DNA of 64,000 nucleotides from Gadus chalcogrammus (taxonomy: Eukaryota > Chordata > Actinopteri > Gadiformes > Gadidae). The notes under the pieces were generated by a model. It worked only from the letters and a program-made list of their open reading frames with translations, was not told where the DNA came from and did no database searches. Shown in pieces: positions 13,487 to 27,280 of the stretch (position 1 is its first letter; each line of letters starts with the position of its first letter). The stretch spans positions 24,040,748 through 24,104,747 of the forward strand of contig NC_079422.1 in NCBI RefSeq assembly GCF_026213295.1, read 5' to 3'. Made by a program: the position numbers and the translations under genes.

Positions 13487-13828
13487 GCCAAGCCTGGTAT
13501 TGCAGCTGTTTAAGCAGGCTGTAGACGGGTCCCTCAATTCAAGGGGCCTAGAAGTAGATATCTCCGTTCACTCCAATACAAATGGGGAACAGGAATGTGT
13601 CTCCGTAAGAAATGTCTGGATATCAATTAAAGGCTCATTATTACCTTTATACCATGTACTAATAAAATGTAAATTTTCTCTTTTCAAAACGCCACCTCAA
13701 GCGTTTTCTTAGCCGTTATATTTATTATTTTTTTCAGGAGAAGGAGGGGTGGGCAGCTGAAAGGAGTCGTAGTGAAACAATTGTTGGTTCGGCCCGGCAT
13801 CCGAGAGGGCTCAGTGCACGGCGCCGTT
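13487..13828 (-). repeat. Dispersed repeat, inverted partner of 23030-23365
   Basis: Base by base this segment reads as the reverse complement of 23030-23365 with scattered substitutions and small indels. Shared landmarks are GGTATTGCAGCTGTTTAAGC, then 'GTAGATATCTCCGTTCACTC', then the block around 'GGGTGGGCAGCTGAAAGG', and last 'GAGAGGGCTCAGTGCACGGC'. Each copy gives a similar peptide (70 and 80 residues) that contains 'LFKQAVDGSLNSRG'. I do not recognise a protein family, and I treat it as repeat sequence. Confidence 0.8.
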
Positions 13829-14141
13829 GGGATGCGTAGACAGACCTCTCGCTTATGATGCTACAATGCTAACAATGCTAGACAACGAGAATATTTTTGC
13901 ATCTGGCGCGTCGTGCACTACTAGGGCGTTGCTGGCTCCCATGATGCAGAAGCAAATCTCTCCTTAACGTTGCCCTGCGCCAATGAGCAGTTTTCATAGG
14001 AATGAATGGGCCCCATTTCTTAATCCGCTGTCCTTTCTTCAATAGGTCCATGGTCCTACCCTTAAGGCTGCCGTTGCTGCTAGCTTATTATGCGGCGTTG
14101 CCATGCACTCCGCGGTAACACGGGTGGGGTTCCCCTCTTAC

Positions 14142-14366
14142 CTTGGGCCACTTGGGGTTCAGCAGGCAGGCCTTCTCGGCATCCTCCAGCGCGGCGTGGT
14201 GCTGGCCCAGCTTCAGCAGGGCGGCAGAGCGGTTGCTGTACAGGATGCAGTTCTGCGGGTCCGCCAGCAGGGCCTCGCCGTACAGCCCCACGGCGGCCTG
14301 GAAGTCGCCGCGCTGACACGCCTCGTTGCTCCGCTGCACCTTCTCCATGAACCCGGCTTTGCTGAG
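14142..14366 (-). CDS. ttc28: TPR exon, TTC28-like, partial
   Basis: One minus-strand exon of about 75 codons ends in frame at a good donor (AAG|GTAAGA at 14142). The peptide contains two helix pairs typical of TPR motifs, including 'DPQNCILYSNRSAALLKL' and 'LLNPKWPK'. From memory it matches the N-terminal TPR of vertebrate TTC28, a large TPR/CHAT-domain protein linked to cytokinesis and the midbody. The first in-frame ATG is at 14346-14348. The frame remains open upstream to 14435 and beyond, so the true start or an acceptor is unresolved. No second TPR exon follows between here and the left edge, which fits the very long first introns of this gene or an isolated retained fragment. Ortholog assignment is inference from one exon. 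Confidence 0.6.
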
Positions 14367-14439
14367 CCCACGTCCGCCACCCTCGCTCCCTGCCGCGGTC
14401 CGGGCGAACCGCCCAGAAGTCCGGGAGCCTCCCAAGATC

Positions 14440-16808
14440 GAGAGCTGCGGGGTTTGGGGTGGACAAGGGTTTTGGTGGTGAGTGCACTGGGCTCAAAGCA
14501 TGACTGGTGGGTGGGAGGAGCGGGAATCTCCCTGAGGAGAACTCATCCTGGAGGTGTGCCCCTGCGGGTGCTTAAAGACCCCCCCCAACAGCTCCCATCA
14601 AGCGGTTCAGCGGCAGACTGAACCGCTACAGAGTAGACCCCGGAAAGCTACAAAGCTAGCGCAAGACCATCTACCCACGTTAATGCTAAACAGTTCATCG
14701 GTGCGTGTTTTGTGGGATGAAACTGGAAGTAAAGATGTTCCAACACCATTTTTATTCTAGGTATTGGCCAAAACCTAGTATATACCGATTAATAGTTATT
14801 ATAGTGATTAATAGTTAATAAGCATCTAGCATATTAACTATTAATAGCACTTGTTCTGATTGAAGGGTTCTCTTGAGGCAATTTATAGTTGCTTCAAAAA
14901 CTGTAGATAAATAGTTTTTTCAGAACAATATCATCTGCGTTTATAATCTATGATTATAATTATACATTTGTATTCTTGCAGTTAGGCGTCCATGCATCCA
15001 TGTATTTCCGACTTGCATTTACCGGCAGTCTAATGGAGAGGGTCCTTATGTGTCTTATGACCCGGACGGCATTCACGCTAGGACCGGCCAGCGCTGCATA
15101 ATCTGCACAAGGAAGATAAGGAGGTAGTCCCTGTTCACCGGGGCCAGCAGGAGTGTTGGCTGGCTGTGGTGGACCAGGACTCTATCAGGATCCTGTTTCA
15201 GTTGAGTCGATGCTAATAAAACATGGCCGATCATCGAATATGAATATATGAATGACTTTCCATAAAGTGACGGCGGGAACCCTTAATTGTTTGTCTGTGT
15301 TTATGTGTATTGTTTTCTAGTTGCTAACTAGAAGATAAATAACTCCTAGTATCCGTTGGGTACCGACATGTTTCGGAATCATTTTGAGAAAACTGTTACA
15401 TATGAGCCATGGAGTTGTAAACAATAGAGAGGACTGTGCCTTTGGCAATGAAATAACCACCCATCACTTTAACAGCTTGCCAATATGGCTTGTAGAATAT
15501 AGCCTTTTCCATAATTCAGCAGATCTGCAGCAAGAAATCTTCTTGACGAAAAGTCTGCTTTCTCTGGTCTGCACGCTATACGGCCCGAAGCTATGTCAGT
15601 TTAATTAAATTATATTGGTTTTACACTCACTATCATTTTAGCTCTTCTCTGTTGTTGTTTATAAATCAGTCTAGCGTTCTACTTTATGTGACATCACATC
15701 ATACTGCAGGCAGGGTTGACTATTTGAACATGATGATTATAATTGATATGGTTGCCTTGCCGTTATTTGACCTAGAGTTCAATTTAAACAAACCTCTGAG
15801 GCACTATTCATCATATATAACTGCACACAGCGTAATGCAATTATGAAAGTGTAATGGTTTCAAACTACTTTAACAATTGTATTGTTAAAGAGGTCTACTA
15901 GCATAGCCTTTTTCTTCTTCTTTTGTACCGAGGTCTGGATGCTATACCAACCTGGGCTTCTTACCAAAAGCTAAATCATCCAACAATGGACTCATAAAAA
16001 TCTGCAACACTTTGTCCACCCGACATCAAACCAGACCCAGAGTCTGTTTAGAAGACGTGTGTTCTTCACTTTGTGAAAATAGTACACCAAATGTGTTTCA
16101 GGTTGGTTGGTCTGGCTTCTTTAAATCAGTAGAAGACGCTTCCCAGATGAGAAAACAGTCAGACTGCAGCCTTCATGGGAAAGCACAACTAGCCAATAGC
16201 TAGAGTTGCTTTCTTCACGTATTCATTTACATGTACACTCTTTTAGAAAGAGCTTTCTACCTATCCTCTGAAGTGGAATGTTTACCTGAGTAACAAAGTC
16301 ACACAGAATAGTGCTGGACTGTGTGTTCGAAGGAGGCGAGCCTCCATAATTCCTCCTGGTCCACACCGCTCCTCCTCAGAGGGAGTTCTGGGATAGTGCA
16401 GGCTGGGTAATTACTTCCAGAGGTCCAGAGCACACACAAAACAGACGGCTGGCCGGTGTCGTGGCTATTGGATTCAACCTGAAGCTATGTGAGGGTAGCC
16501 ACTGTTTGGGAGCAGCTATGTAAGGACTTAAAGACCAATGAGCGTTGAGAGTACAGCTGGGGTCTGAAATGACCCTTCACTCTGGTTAAATAAAGTATCC
16601 AGACGTCAAAGCAAAAGCCTTGCATGTGAAGCAAGACTCTTTTATTAAAAATGTGATGTGTGGTTCAATGTAGGGGCTAGTAGAGAGCTAGTAGTGGCTG
16701 TCTGTTTGGGCACTGGGCAGGAAGGGTGGAGAAATATTGAGATAATAAAAGAACACACCCATGGGAGTCCAAGTGTGGACTAGTGAAGTGCCCCATATCA
16801 ACCCAATC
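14440..16808. other. Gene-free stretch upstream of the TPR exon
   Basis: About 2.4 kb, AT-rich beyond 14.75 kb. It may include the promoter of the TPR gene, but I see no TATA box or clear CpG island that would fix it. Short frames at 15384-15846 and 16012-16203 are unrecognised. Confidence 0.4.
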
Positions 16809-16960
<152 letters not shown>

Positions 16961-16992
16961 GTGTGTGGGGGGGGGGGGAAGAGTGCAGAGGT

Positions 16993-16994
<2 letters not shown>

Positions 16995-17079
<85 letters not shown>

Positions 17080-17110
17080 GGCAGGCAGACAGACAGACAG
17101 ACAGACAGAG
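16995..17110. repeat. (CAGA)n tetranucleotide microsatellite
   Basis: About 28 copies of ACAG/CAGA with two GGCA interruptions near 17080-17090. Together with the adjacent GA tract it forms one compound microsatellite of about 300 bp. Confidence 0.97.
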
Positions 17111-17218
17111 AGAGACACACACAGACATAGAGAGAGACACACTCACAATGCTGTAACTCTATTCTGGACAGATATATTGGTTTGCAGCGTTCATTTTTAA
17201 GATCAATCCCAGGTCTAT

Positions 17219-17241
17219 GCTGCTGCTGCTGCTGCTGCTGC
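17219..17241. repeat. (CTG)n/(CAG)n triplet run, about 7-8 copies
   Basis: Short uninterrupted CTG run, read as CAG on the minus strand. It lies in a minus-strand open frame as poly-Gln, but that frame is otherwise dominated by the neighbouring microsatellites, so I do not call a gene. Confidence 0.9.
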
Positions 17242-17249
17242 ACATTATT

Positions 17250-18570
<1,321 letters not shown>

Positions 18571-18599
18571 CGTGGGCGTGGGCGGGTGTTTGTGTGTGT

Positions 18600-20097
18600 G
18601 CATATAATTATGCCATTACTTAAAGTTGTGGCATAATTATTTAAAATGCCCCAACCATCATGCTATTTACTATATTAGGTATAAGCAATTGTTGCCATAT
18701 TTTACAAACACAGCCCTCTACAGGTTCACGAAAGGCAGTTATTTGTCGAAATGATTTGAAATGGAGCGAGAACTTACATTGATAAATAATAAAGCATGTA
18801 AAGTCATTATATTAGTAATCTATGTCAGGATTTGCATGCAATATCGTCCAGGCAGTATTGCATGGTACATCTTGCCTCAAGACACACTGGTTGGCATCCA
18901 CTGTTCTAGTGAATTGCACGTCTACTATTATTTGAATGCATAAAAGGACCGATTTTTTTTAATCAGTTATACCCCCAGCATATACATGAACTTATAAGTG
19001 ATAGCGTTATCTATGTTAAGGTACAGTAGGCCTATATGTTACAGCGAGTCCTACAGTTTTTAATCGGTACTGCAGTCCGCTCGCAATAAAGAGCCACAGC
19101 CAAAGTATACTACTCTGACTCCGTAATCTGTAATCCGTCTCCGTAACTACGGAGACCCCTCCAGCCTTCGAAGTTCTCCGTCGGGATTTCGGATACGCAA
19201 TGCAATTCGCCGCCCGATCGATCGATCTTATGACTACTGACCATGTAAATTGTATTGTAAATAAACTTCCAAAGCTTTTCAAATCTTATTTGGTGTTATA
19301 TTGGTCCTTAATGTACAAAGTAAATAAGGTAGCCTACGAAGTAATAAGGTGCAAAATCACCGGAAGAGTGATTTCGGAAATGATGTTAGAGGACCAATCA
19401 CATCCCTTGCCGTCTCCGTCCATCTCCGTTGCCTTCGACGGATAGTTAAAAATATTGGATGCGCACATAGAGCTATGGAGAGGGTCTCTGACAGGGTCTC
19501 TGACGACGGAGAGGGGTCTCTGTGTCTATGTACAGCACTTTACAGAGTAGTATTAACTAGCCTTTAGTCCCTCCCCCTCTCTATTCCCCATGGGACCTTA
19601 TTCTGCGAAGAATATGTAGGCCTACAGTCAATGGCGATACACAAAACGTTGCATTGTGCCGTGAATTTTGTGTTTTTCAATTTGAATGATAACTTAGCAA
19701 GTCAATAAAGTCACACTTATTTGTAAAACGGTTACGTAACACTTAGTGTTGTGTGAAACCGCTTATTGCATCAGATACCTCATCTCGCACAATGTACTTT
19801 AAGAACACCAATGTGTATTGTAATGGCAGTTTTGTTTCTCTAAACTGCCATTTGTTGACTATGCCGTTTCACTGACACCCTTGGTGGGTCAAGGATCCAA
19901 GGGTCCAACTGATCAGGCCCTGCTAAGTCTCCCCACATTATAATTGTCAATGATCAAATCAAATAATGTTTACTTAAAGGACAGAGTTCCTGTATTCTCA
20001 TCAAGTAGAAGAATGCATAAGAGGATCTGTGCTTCCTTATGACCGATATACCCCAGGTACAAAGGTTAACAAATAATTTTGCCTAATTGTGATAAAT
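18600..20097. other. Gene-free stretch
   Basis: About 1.5 kb, AT-rich. Around 19380-19530 there is a patch with repeated TCTCCGTC and GGGTCTCTGAC words, which suggests old repeat sequence. No coding exon is recognised. Confidence 0.4.
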
Positions 20098-21560
20098 TCA
20101 GATTACCTTCTTAAACAGTTTAAACAGTTTATACCACACCCGCTGCTTAGCCTCCGACACGGCAGCAGCTGCAGCCCTTCGGGCCTGTCGGTACCCTGCA
20201 ACCGAGTCAGGAGTCCTCCAGGATATCATATCCCGGAAGGCCTCCTTCTTCAATCGGATGGCTTCCCTGACCACCGGTGTCCACCACGGTGTCCGAGGGT
20301 TACCGCCCCTTGAGGAGCCTAAGACCCTGAGGCCACAGCTAGCCACCGCAGCTTCAGCAATGGAGGCTTTGAGCACCGCCCACTCCGGCTCAATGCCCCC
20401 AACCTCCACAGGAATGCCAGAAAAACTCAGCCGGAGGTGTGAGTTGAAGATACCTAGGACGGGGGCCTCCTCCAGACGTTCCCAGTTCACCCGCACTACT
20501 CGTTTGGGCTTACCAGGTCTATCCGGAAATTTCCCCCATTCCCTGATCCAACTCACAACCAGATGGTGGTCGGTTGACAGTTCCGCCCCTCTCTTTACCC
20601 GAGTGTCCAAAACATGCGGCCTCAGATCAGATGACACGATCACAAAATCGATCATTGATCTTCGGCCTAGGGTACTCTGGTACCAGGTACACTTATGAGC
20701 ACCCTTATGTTCGAACATGGTGTTTGTTATGGATAATCCATGACTAGCACAGAAGTCAAATAACAAACGACCGCTCGGGTTTAGATCAGGGAGGCCGTTC
20801 CTCCACACCACGCCTCTCCAGGTGTCTCCATCGTTGCCCACGTGGGCGTTGAAGTCACCCAGCAGAACTACGGAGTCCCCTACAGGACTCCATTCAGGGT
20901 CTCCAAGAAGGCTGAGTACTCCGAGCTGCTGTTTGCTGCATACGCACAAACAACAGTCAGAGTTTTCCCCCCTACAACCCTTAGGCGCAGGGAGGCGACC
21001 CTCTCGTCTACCTAAACTCCAACACCGCGGCGCTCAGCCGGGGATTTATGAGTATCCCCACACCCGCCCGGCACCTCACGCCCTTGGCAACTCCGGAGAA
21101 GAATAGAGTCCAACCCTTATCCAGGAGTACGGTACCAGAGCTGAGACTGTGCGTGGAGGTAAGCCCCACCAGATCTAACTGATAGCGCTCCACCTCCCTC
21201 ACAAGCTCCGGTTCCTTTCCCCACAGCGAGGTGACGTTCCACGTCCCCAGAGCCAGCTTCTGCCGCCCGGGTCTGGTCCGTCGAGACCCCTGACCTTCGC
21301 TGCCACCCATGTGGCTGCGCACCCGACCCCAACGGGTCTTCCCACAGGTGGTGGGCCCATGAGATGAAGAGAGGGGGGGTGCCACGTAGTTTGTTCGGGC
21401 TGTGCCCGACCGGGCTCCGTGGCAAACCCGGCCACCAGGCGCTCGCCATCGAGCCCTCCGTCTGGGCCTGGCTCCAGACGGGGGCCCCGGGCTTCCTCCG
21501 GGCCGGGTCACATCTCCTCTTTTTCCGATATTCATTGAGGATTTTTGCTGACACATTAAG
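20098..21560 (-). mobile_element. Decayed non-LTR retrotransposon (LINE), endonuclease part
   Basis: Minus-strand frames read through the apurinic endonuclease (APE) domain of a LINE ORF2. They include 'LALGTWNVTSLWGKEPEL' near the start, 'LVGLTSTHSLSS', the catalytic '[12 protein letters not shown]', and '[14 protein letters not shown]' and '[11 protein letters not shown]' further on. It is broken: stops and frame changes lie between about 21008 and 20880, and the sequence ends just after the endonuclease, around 'AEAKQRVW'-like residues, before any reverse transcriptase. Retaining the 5' side while losing the 3' side is unusual for a LINE insertion. The clade was not determined. The element is dead. 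Confidence 0.88.
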
Positions 21561-21959
21561 GTTAATTTTATGATTAAGGTACATTACATTTGTTTACTCC
21601 TTCAACCTTGTTGGCACATACCATGAACATTATGTTCTTGACAAACATGTTAAACCACTGCAGATCTTGATGACAAAAGGCTTGGCTGTCGGTCAACACA
21701 ACAACACAGAGCACATATACAACAAGGCGATGTTCTTGTTCATCAGCATTTCCTATGGGCCTGGAGGCCATCAAGTCCATGTCAAGTACAACACCTTTGA
21801 GTCGTTCCCAAGAACGAGCTTTAGGTGATCGCCTCACTCAGTGATTTCGCACTCATAACAGGATAGCTTTGTTTGAAAATTAAAACACGTTGTCTCAAGG
21901 TTTGCGTGTATTCAATATAATTTCAATTCTAACACACTTTATTCCCCCCCCCCCCGCCC

Positions 21960-22118
21960 GAGGGATAATTTACATGGTTGAGTAGCGCATAACACAGAAA
22001 GATACAAATAAACATAAATACAAATAAATTATATGCATTATAATACTAGATACAATAATGCAATGATGTGTGATGTGGTGTACACAGTATACATTGATCG
22101 GTTAATATATGATATAAA
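21960..22118. other. AT-rich spacer between repeats
   Basis: Short AT-rich spacer after a poly-C run (about 21945-21956). Nothing recognisable. Confidence 0.3.
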
Positions 22119-22530
22119 GGCCTGTGTTCCAATACCCGTACTGTCCGTACTTACTAGCCACATTTTGAGTACGCAGTACGTTCCAATTCAGATCCGGCGA
22201 AAAGAAGTATACTTCAAGGACCCGGATGTCGTACTCAAAACGGGCTAATCGTGAAGTGTGGATCGAAGGACACTTTCCGTACTCAACGGCAGCCATCTTA
22301 GCTACGTGGCAGAAGAGGCGGAACCAGGCTGAGCCAAAGTCGGCGCATTTTCCACATAGCCTGCATTAATAGAGTCATTTTGTAGTTTTTATAGCTTTTT
22401 ATAATAGCTTCTAGGCGTAAAGAGTTCACCGTTCAAAGCGGGATGTTTTTTGAGGGGGAGGAGCCGCGGCGGCAGTCGTGATCGTAATTTCCGGTTAGTG
22501 CACCACGGAGTACTCGATTTGGAACAGCAC
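22119..22530. mobile_element. Candidate miniature inverted-repeat element
   Basis: The left end CTGTGTTCCAATACCCGTAC and the segment ending near 22530 (reverse complement GCTGTTCCAAATCGAGTAC) look like degenerate terminal inverted repeats about 400 bp apart. The interior is non-coding and rich in 'GTACTC' words. It recalls the 'GTGTTCGAAATC' element at 54169-54373. No target duplication was found. Confidence 0.45.
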
Positions 22531-22628
22531 TCACATCTGAAAAATTAACGTACTCAAGTGAGTACGGATAGTATTTACTTTAAGTGTACTCGTCATATGA
22601 TGAGCACAGTTTATACAGTCCACTACAG

Positions 22629-22716
22629 CAGTGGTTCTCAAAGTGGGGGTCGTGACCCCGAAAATTTTTCGGGGAGTCGTTAAAAAATGTCCGGGCCCGA
22701 GATGATTTAATTTTTC

Positions 22717-22752
<36 letters not shown>

Positions 22753-23640
22753 TATTTTTAACTCAGAAACCCCGCAACAAAAAATAAAGTCTACATTAAA
22801 ACTATAGGGCTCTAGTCTAGCCCTAAACCTGTCCTTTATTCCTCACAGACAGGCTTTCGCAGACCGTGCAGATCCGACAGAAACAATGAGTCGCGTCGCT
22901 CCCACTACTACGCAAACTCAAAACAATTCCCGCTTGATGATAATCATGGACGTATTAAAGAAAGGACAGTGGATTAAAAAAATCCTTCATCTTAAGTAAA
23001 AGGAAAAACCTCACAGACACGAGAAGTTAACGGAGCCGTGCACTGAGCCCTCTCGGATGCAGGGCCGAAACAATATTTGTTTCACTACGACTCCTTTCAG
23101 CTGCCCACCCCTCTTCCTGCAAAAAATAAATAAATAAAACGGCTAATAAATTGCTTGAGGCGTTTTGAAAAAAGAAAACTTACATTTTATTAGTACATGG
23201 TATAAAGATAATTATGAGCCTTTGATTGATATCCAGACTTTTTTTGCAGAGACACGTTCCTGTTCCCCACTTGTATTGGAGTGAACGGAGATATCTACTT
23301 CTGGGCCCCTTGAATTGAGGGACCCGTCTACAGCCTGCTTAAACAGCTGCAATACCAGCTTGGCCGCTGCGCAGCGCTGGTGGATTGCGGAGGTATGCAC
23401 TGCTCCTGGGGGGCTGATAATAACACGGGACCAAAATATTGGGCTATTAGCCACATTTCGGGGGGAGGAATTTTGGATACGCGGCCTCTATGGACATTTT
23501 TAAACCCTTTGTATCGACATATATGTGCGAAAAGACATTCTCGTCCCTGGCGTAGGCCTACTTGAAAAACAAGTACAGATGTCGGCTGAGCAGCGTAGAG
23601 GATAATCTCGTGACGCCGTGTGCGGCATCAGCCCAAGAAT
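22629..23640 (+). mobile_element. hAT (Charlie/ZBED-like) transposon relic
   Basis: The left end CAGTGGTTCTCAAAGTGGGG is the characteristic terminal repeat of Charlie-type hAT elements. Near the right side (about 23514-23630) the plus strand encodes a broken C-terminal hAT dimerisation segment with 'MCEKTFSSLA', a stop codon, then 'YLKNKYRCRLSSVEDNL'. A decayed frame near 22945 begins 'MDVLKKGQWIKK'. The middle contains the repeat shared with 13487-13828. No right terminal repeat was found, so the end is approximate. The element is non-functional. Confidence 0.7.
23030..23365 (+). repeat. Dispersed repeat, inverted partner of 13487-13828
   Basis: This segment lies inside the hAT relic and matches the reverse complement of 13487-13828 over about 340 bp. 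The simplest reading is that both are pieces of one repeat family, since only part of the hAT relic is present in the 13-kb copy. Confidence 0.8.
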
Positions 23641-23928
23641 GAACTTTCTATGTTCGAAAAAGTAGGCCCATCCTTCACATTGGTGTAAAAAAATAAAATA
23701 ATACAAACGAAAATACTCTCAGTTCATTTAGATCTGATGCATGTTCTTGGCTTGAATTTGATTTTTTTTTTGAGGAGGAGGAGGTTTATCGTTCATGCGT
23801 CTTGTTCAGGCCTAGATCTATCTGCAGATACAATGTTCCGTCATGTTTCAGTTCTTGTTAAAAATAAACTAGGCATCTTGTCATTTTTCCTTTGATAGAA
23901 TTGTTTCTTATTTGATTATTTTCCTTTC

Positions 23929-24118
<190 letters not shown>

Positions 24119-24417
24119 GACTTAACATATTCGTAAGAAATGTGTGTCAGAAAATCTAATGGGACATAATAGGTAGGGGAAAACTTGATATTACTTCATA
24201 ACTCCACAGAAAAACGAATCCATGGTTGCTTAATTATAATGGAATTGTGTAATAAAGGGTTTTGGGTGGATGCAACCGGACTATATCAACTGCAGTATAA
24301 GCTGTGTCTCACTGACCGCAGTAGGTTATAATTCAGTCAAATCCACGCATATGGCAGTGGACGGATCCGAATGAGATTAAATGAGAAATGGAACAATAAA
24401 ATAAACCATTTATCTGG

Positions 24418-24449
24418 TAGGGTTAGGGTTAGGGTTAGGGTTAGGGTTG
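24418..24449. repeat. Short TTAGGG interstitial telomere-like array
   Basis: Five consecutive GGGTTA hexamers plus a degenerate one (G-rich strand on plus). This is the opposite orientation to the CCCTAA array at 13 kb. Confidence 0.85.
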
Positions 24450-25339
24450 GGTTTTGTTGACTCTTGCATTCCTATTATGCCTATTATTCTGCAAAACATT
24501 TGGGTTTACCCAAGTCTAAATGATGGACCTTCCATCAATTCAGTTGCATCTATTCATGCTAATCTGCTTCTACAAGCCCTTTGTCTTTAATCAACCTCGG
24601 ATCATTTGGATGACGACACTGATGGTAATTCTTACGTTCTTTCTCCCTCTCCGTCCTGATCTGGATGAATCAGGTTTGAGGCGACCCGGTGACATGCTGC
24701 TTGTTGCCCTTAAGAGTGCCTGCCTGGGCCCGGGCGGTGGCCAGAAGGGCCCCCCTTTTGGTAGTCGGGAGGGGAGTGAAAATAGCAGCGACTCTTTTGG
24801 TAATGAACGCTGTGTCTGCGTTTGAAGGGTAAGTGAGTGCAGGGAACACACTGTAACATGCCCCCGGGGGTTAAACCACCAGTAAACACACCGCTCCCAT
24901 AGCTTACAATAGCATCGAAAAGCTTATCTGACACTGAAATTCAGCTTTCGGGTGTTGTTTTATTTAACATGATAAAGTAATTGGAAAAACGTATGGCTTA
25001 CGGGACGTTTTTAATCAATATCATATTAGACTCTTGATTATTATGAAAATAAGTTAAGATTGCAATGTGATGCAATTTTGCATGACTCGTCATTCTTCAG
25101 CAGCTTTTGTGTTTAATACAGCTCAACCAGAAACACAAGCATTAAACAGGCTACAATATAAATGATCTGATCTGGTCCTCTTCTATTAAAATAAACCTGT
25201 GGTAACATACCCCATAACGGCCAAACAATCAATATGAAATCCTCTTTAATGAACTTAGTTCTCACTAGTATTATGCGTTTTTCCTGCACCTGTCTCATCC
25301 GAATAGCATGTGGGCGTGGCTTTGTCGAAAAGTAGTTCC

Positions 25340-25474
25340 TTCACCACGATTGGTCCATAAGAGGGGCACCCCATGCCGAGCCCACAATCAATGCTATATA
25401 GGCTCTCCTGAGGCTCAAAGAAAACAGTCGTGTTATCACACTGTCAAAGGATTCTACTCACCCACTGGAAAAAG
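25340..25474 (+). promoter_or_regulatory. sds: sds promoter and non-coding first exon
   Basis: An inverted CCAAT box (ATTGG, 25349-25353) and a TATA box (TATATA, 25395-25400) are followed about 25-30 bp later by the likely start site near 25425. The presumed untranslated first exon ends at a strong donor, AAAAAG|GTAAGC, at 25474. A GGGCGTGGC (CACCC/GC-box type) word lies just upstream near 25312. The next acceptor, TTTAGCCCACAG at 25706-25717, sits 4 nt before the initiation codon, which supports the arrangement. The start site itself is inferred. Confidence 0.6.
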
Positions 25475-25721
25475 GTAAGCTGATTTAAATGATCTGGTTC
25501 ATACTAAACCATACACATTGAGAACTTCTCAGTCAGCTCAGTTCTCTAGATTCAAATCACTACATGTTCCTTAAAGGGACTTAAAGTGAGTCACTTTACA
25601 AAAAAGCAAAACACTTGACAGAACAAAACACAATCCTAGCCCTTCTCTGTGCACAGTGGCTGAGCCTTCAGATCCTCCTCACGTCATGTGGTTGTCTTTC
25701 ATTGGTTTAGCCCACAGTAAT

Positions 25722-26774
25722 ATGAAGAAGCAGGGACCACTCCACGTTGCCACCCCCCTGAGGGAGAGCCTGGCCCTGACCAAGGTGGCGGGGACCTCCG
25801 TGTACATCAAGCTGGACTCCTCCCAGCCCACCGGCTCCTTCAAGATTAGGGGCATCGGCCACCTGTGTAAAACAGTGAGTTACCGAGTGTTGTGGAAACC
25901 TGATGACCTCATTGTTTTGGATTAATAGTGTCGCAACAAGGAAGTGTGACAGTGTGTTGTGGAAACATTAATATGGGATTTTATTCAATTTATATAGTCC
26001 TTGTTTTTGGTTATTACTAGTCAATTGAAAAAGCATTTGTATATATTCTCCTTGGACCTAGAGATGTCTCCCTTTTTCTCTAATGGAATGGTGTTGAGGT
26101 AGTTTTGCATTTGCATTGCCATCGTAGCCACAAAGTCTGATACTGAGGCCAGGCCAATCTAAAGACTTCTTTGTTATGCAAAGTAGAGTGTATTTAAAAT
26201 CAACCCTGGTGTCTCCCACTCAGCCACAGAAACCTTAACTCCTGCTGAGGATCCCTCCCCCTCATCCTTGTTTTCTTGTCACTGACCGCGATGTGAACCT
26301 TTCCCAATAGCACGCAAACACCCATTGTCTCATTGAATATATGCATGGTAAATTACTGCCTGTATCTCGCCATGATCATTGATCCATTTAAATGTAATCA
26401 AATACTTTGCAAGGTCAGAAAGTCTCCTAAAATGTGTTATTCTTCAACACAGTGCATTCACACACTGACGTAAACAAGATTAGCATAAAACAAATAAGGA
26501 AACAGTTTATTTTCTGTGAAACTAGGAGTGAGTCACTGTTTGCATGCCTGCTTCTCAGAATAGTCAACAAGAACAGGAACATAATTAGTCCAGGTCGCAC
26601 CACACAGGTTGTGCTCTTTCTTCTTTACACTTGTTAATTGAACAAGTCTTTGTAATCGCTATCGCTGAATCTCTACAGTTTCCTAGGCTGAAGCCTGCCA
26701 ATAATAATCCTGCTATAAGAATCCGCCGTTATATCCAGTCAAACACATCCGATGGACTTGTGTTTGTGTGCAAA

Positions 26775-26819
<45 letters not shown>

Positions 26820-27200
26820 GTTATGTGTGTAACGTATTCTGTTGTCTTGCAGTGGTCTGAGCGAGGCTGTGAGCGCTTCGTGTGCTGTTCAGGTGAGTGT
26901 CCCTACGTCATATCACGATCGACCTCAGTGGTTTGTTTAAACGAGTGGGGTTTAAGTGATGCTGTGTGTGTGTTTATGAAGGGGGTAACGCTGGCATGGC
27001 CGCTGCCTACTCGGCCCGCCACCTGAGCATCCCGGCGACCATTGTGGTCCCCAGCGTGACCCCCCCGTCCACGGTACAGAGACTCAAAGACGAGGGCGCT
27101 GACGTCATCATCCACGGCAAGGTCAGCAGGTCGATCGCATAAGTCAGTCAGCCACAGTGTGTATTTTCAAACAGGGTGTGTGAAAATTATATTCTACCAT

Positions 27201-27280
<80 letters not shown>

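Noticed and set aside
20258..20698. Plus-strand 146-codon frame
   Set aside because: Antisense of the LINE endonuclease coding sequence.
25656..25721. Extended N-terminus for sds from an upstream GTG
   Set aside because: A strong acceptor (CCCACAG) ends at 25717, the ATG at 25722 aligns with the known SDS start, and GTG is not a usual eukaryotic start.
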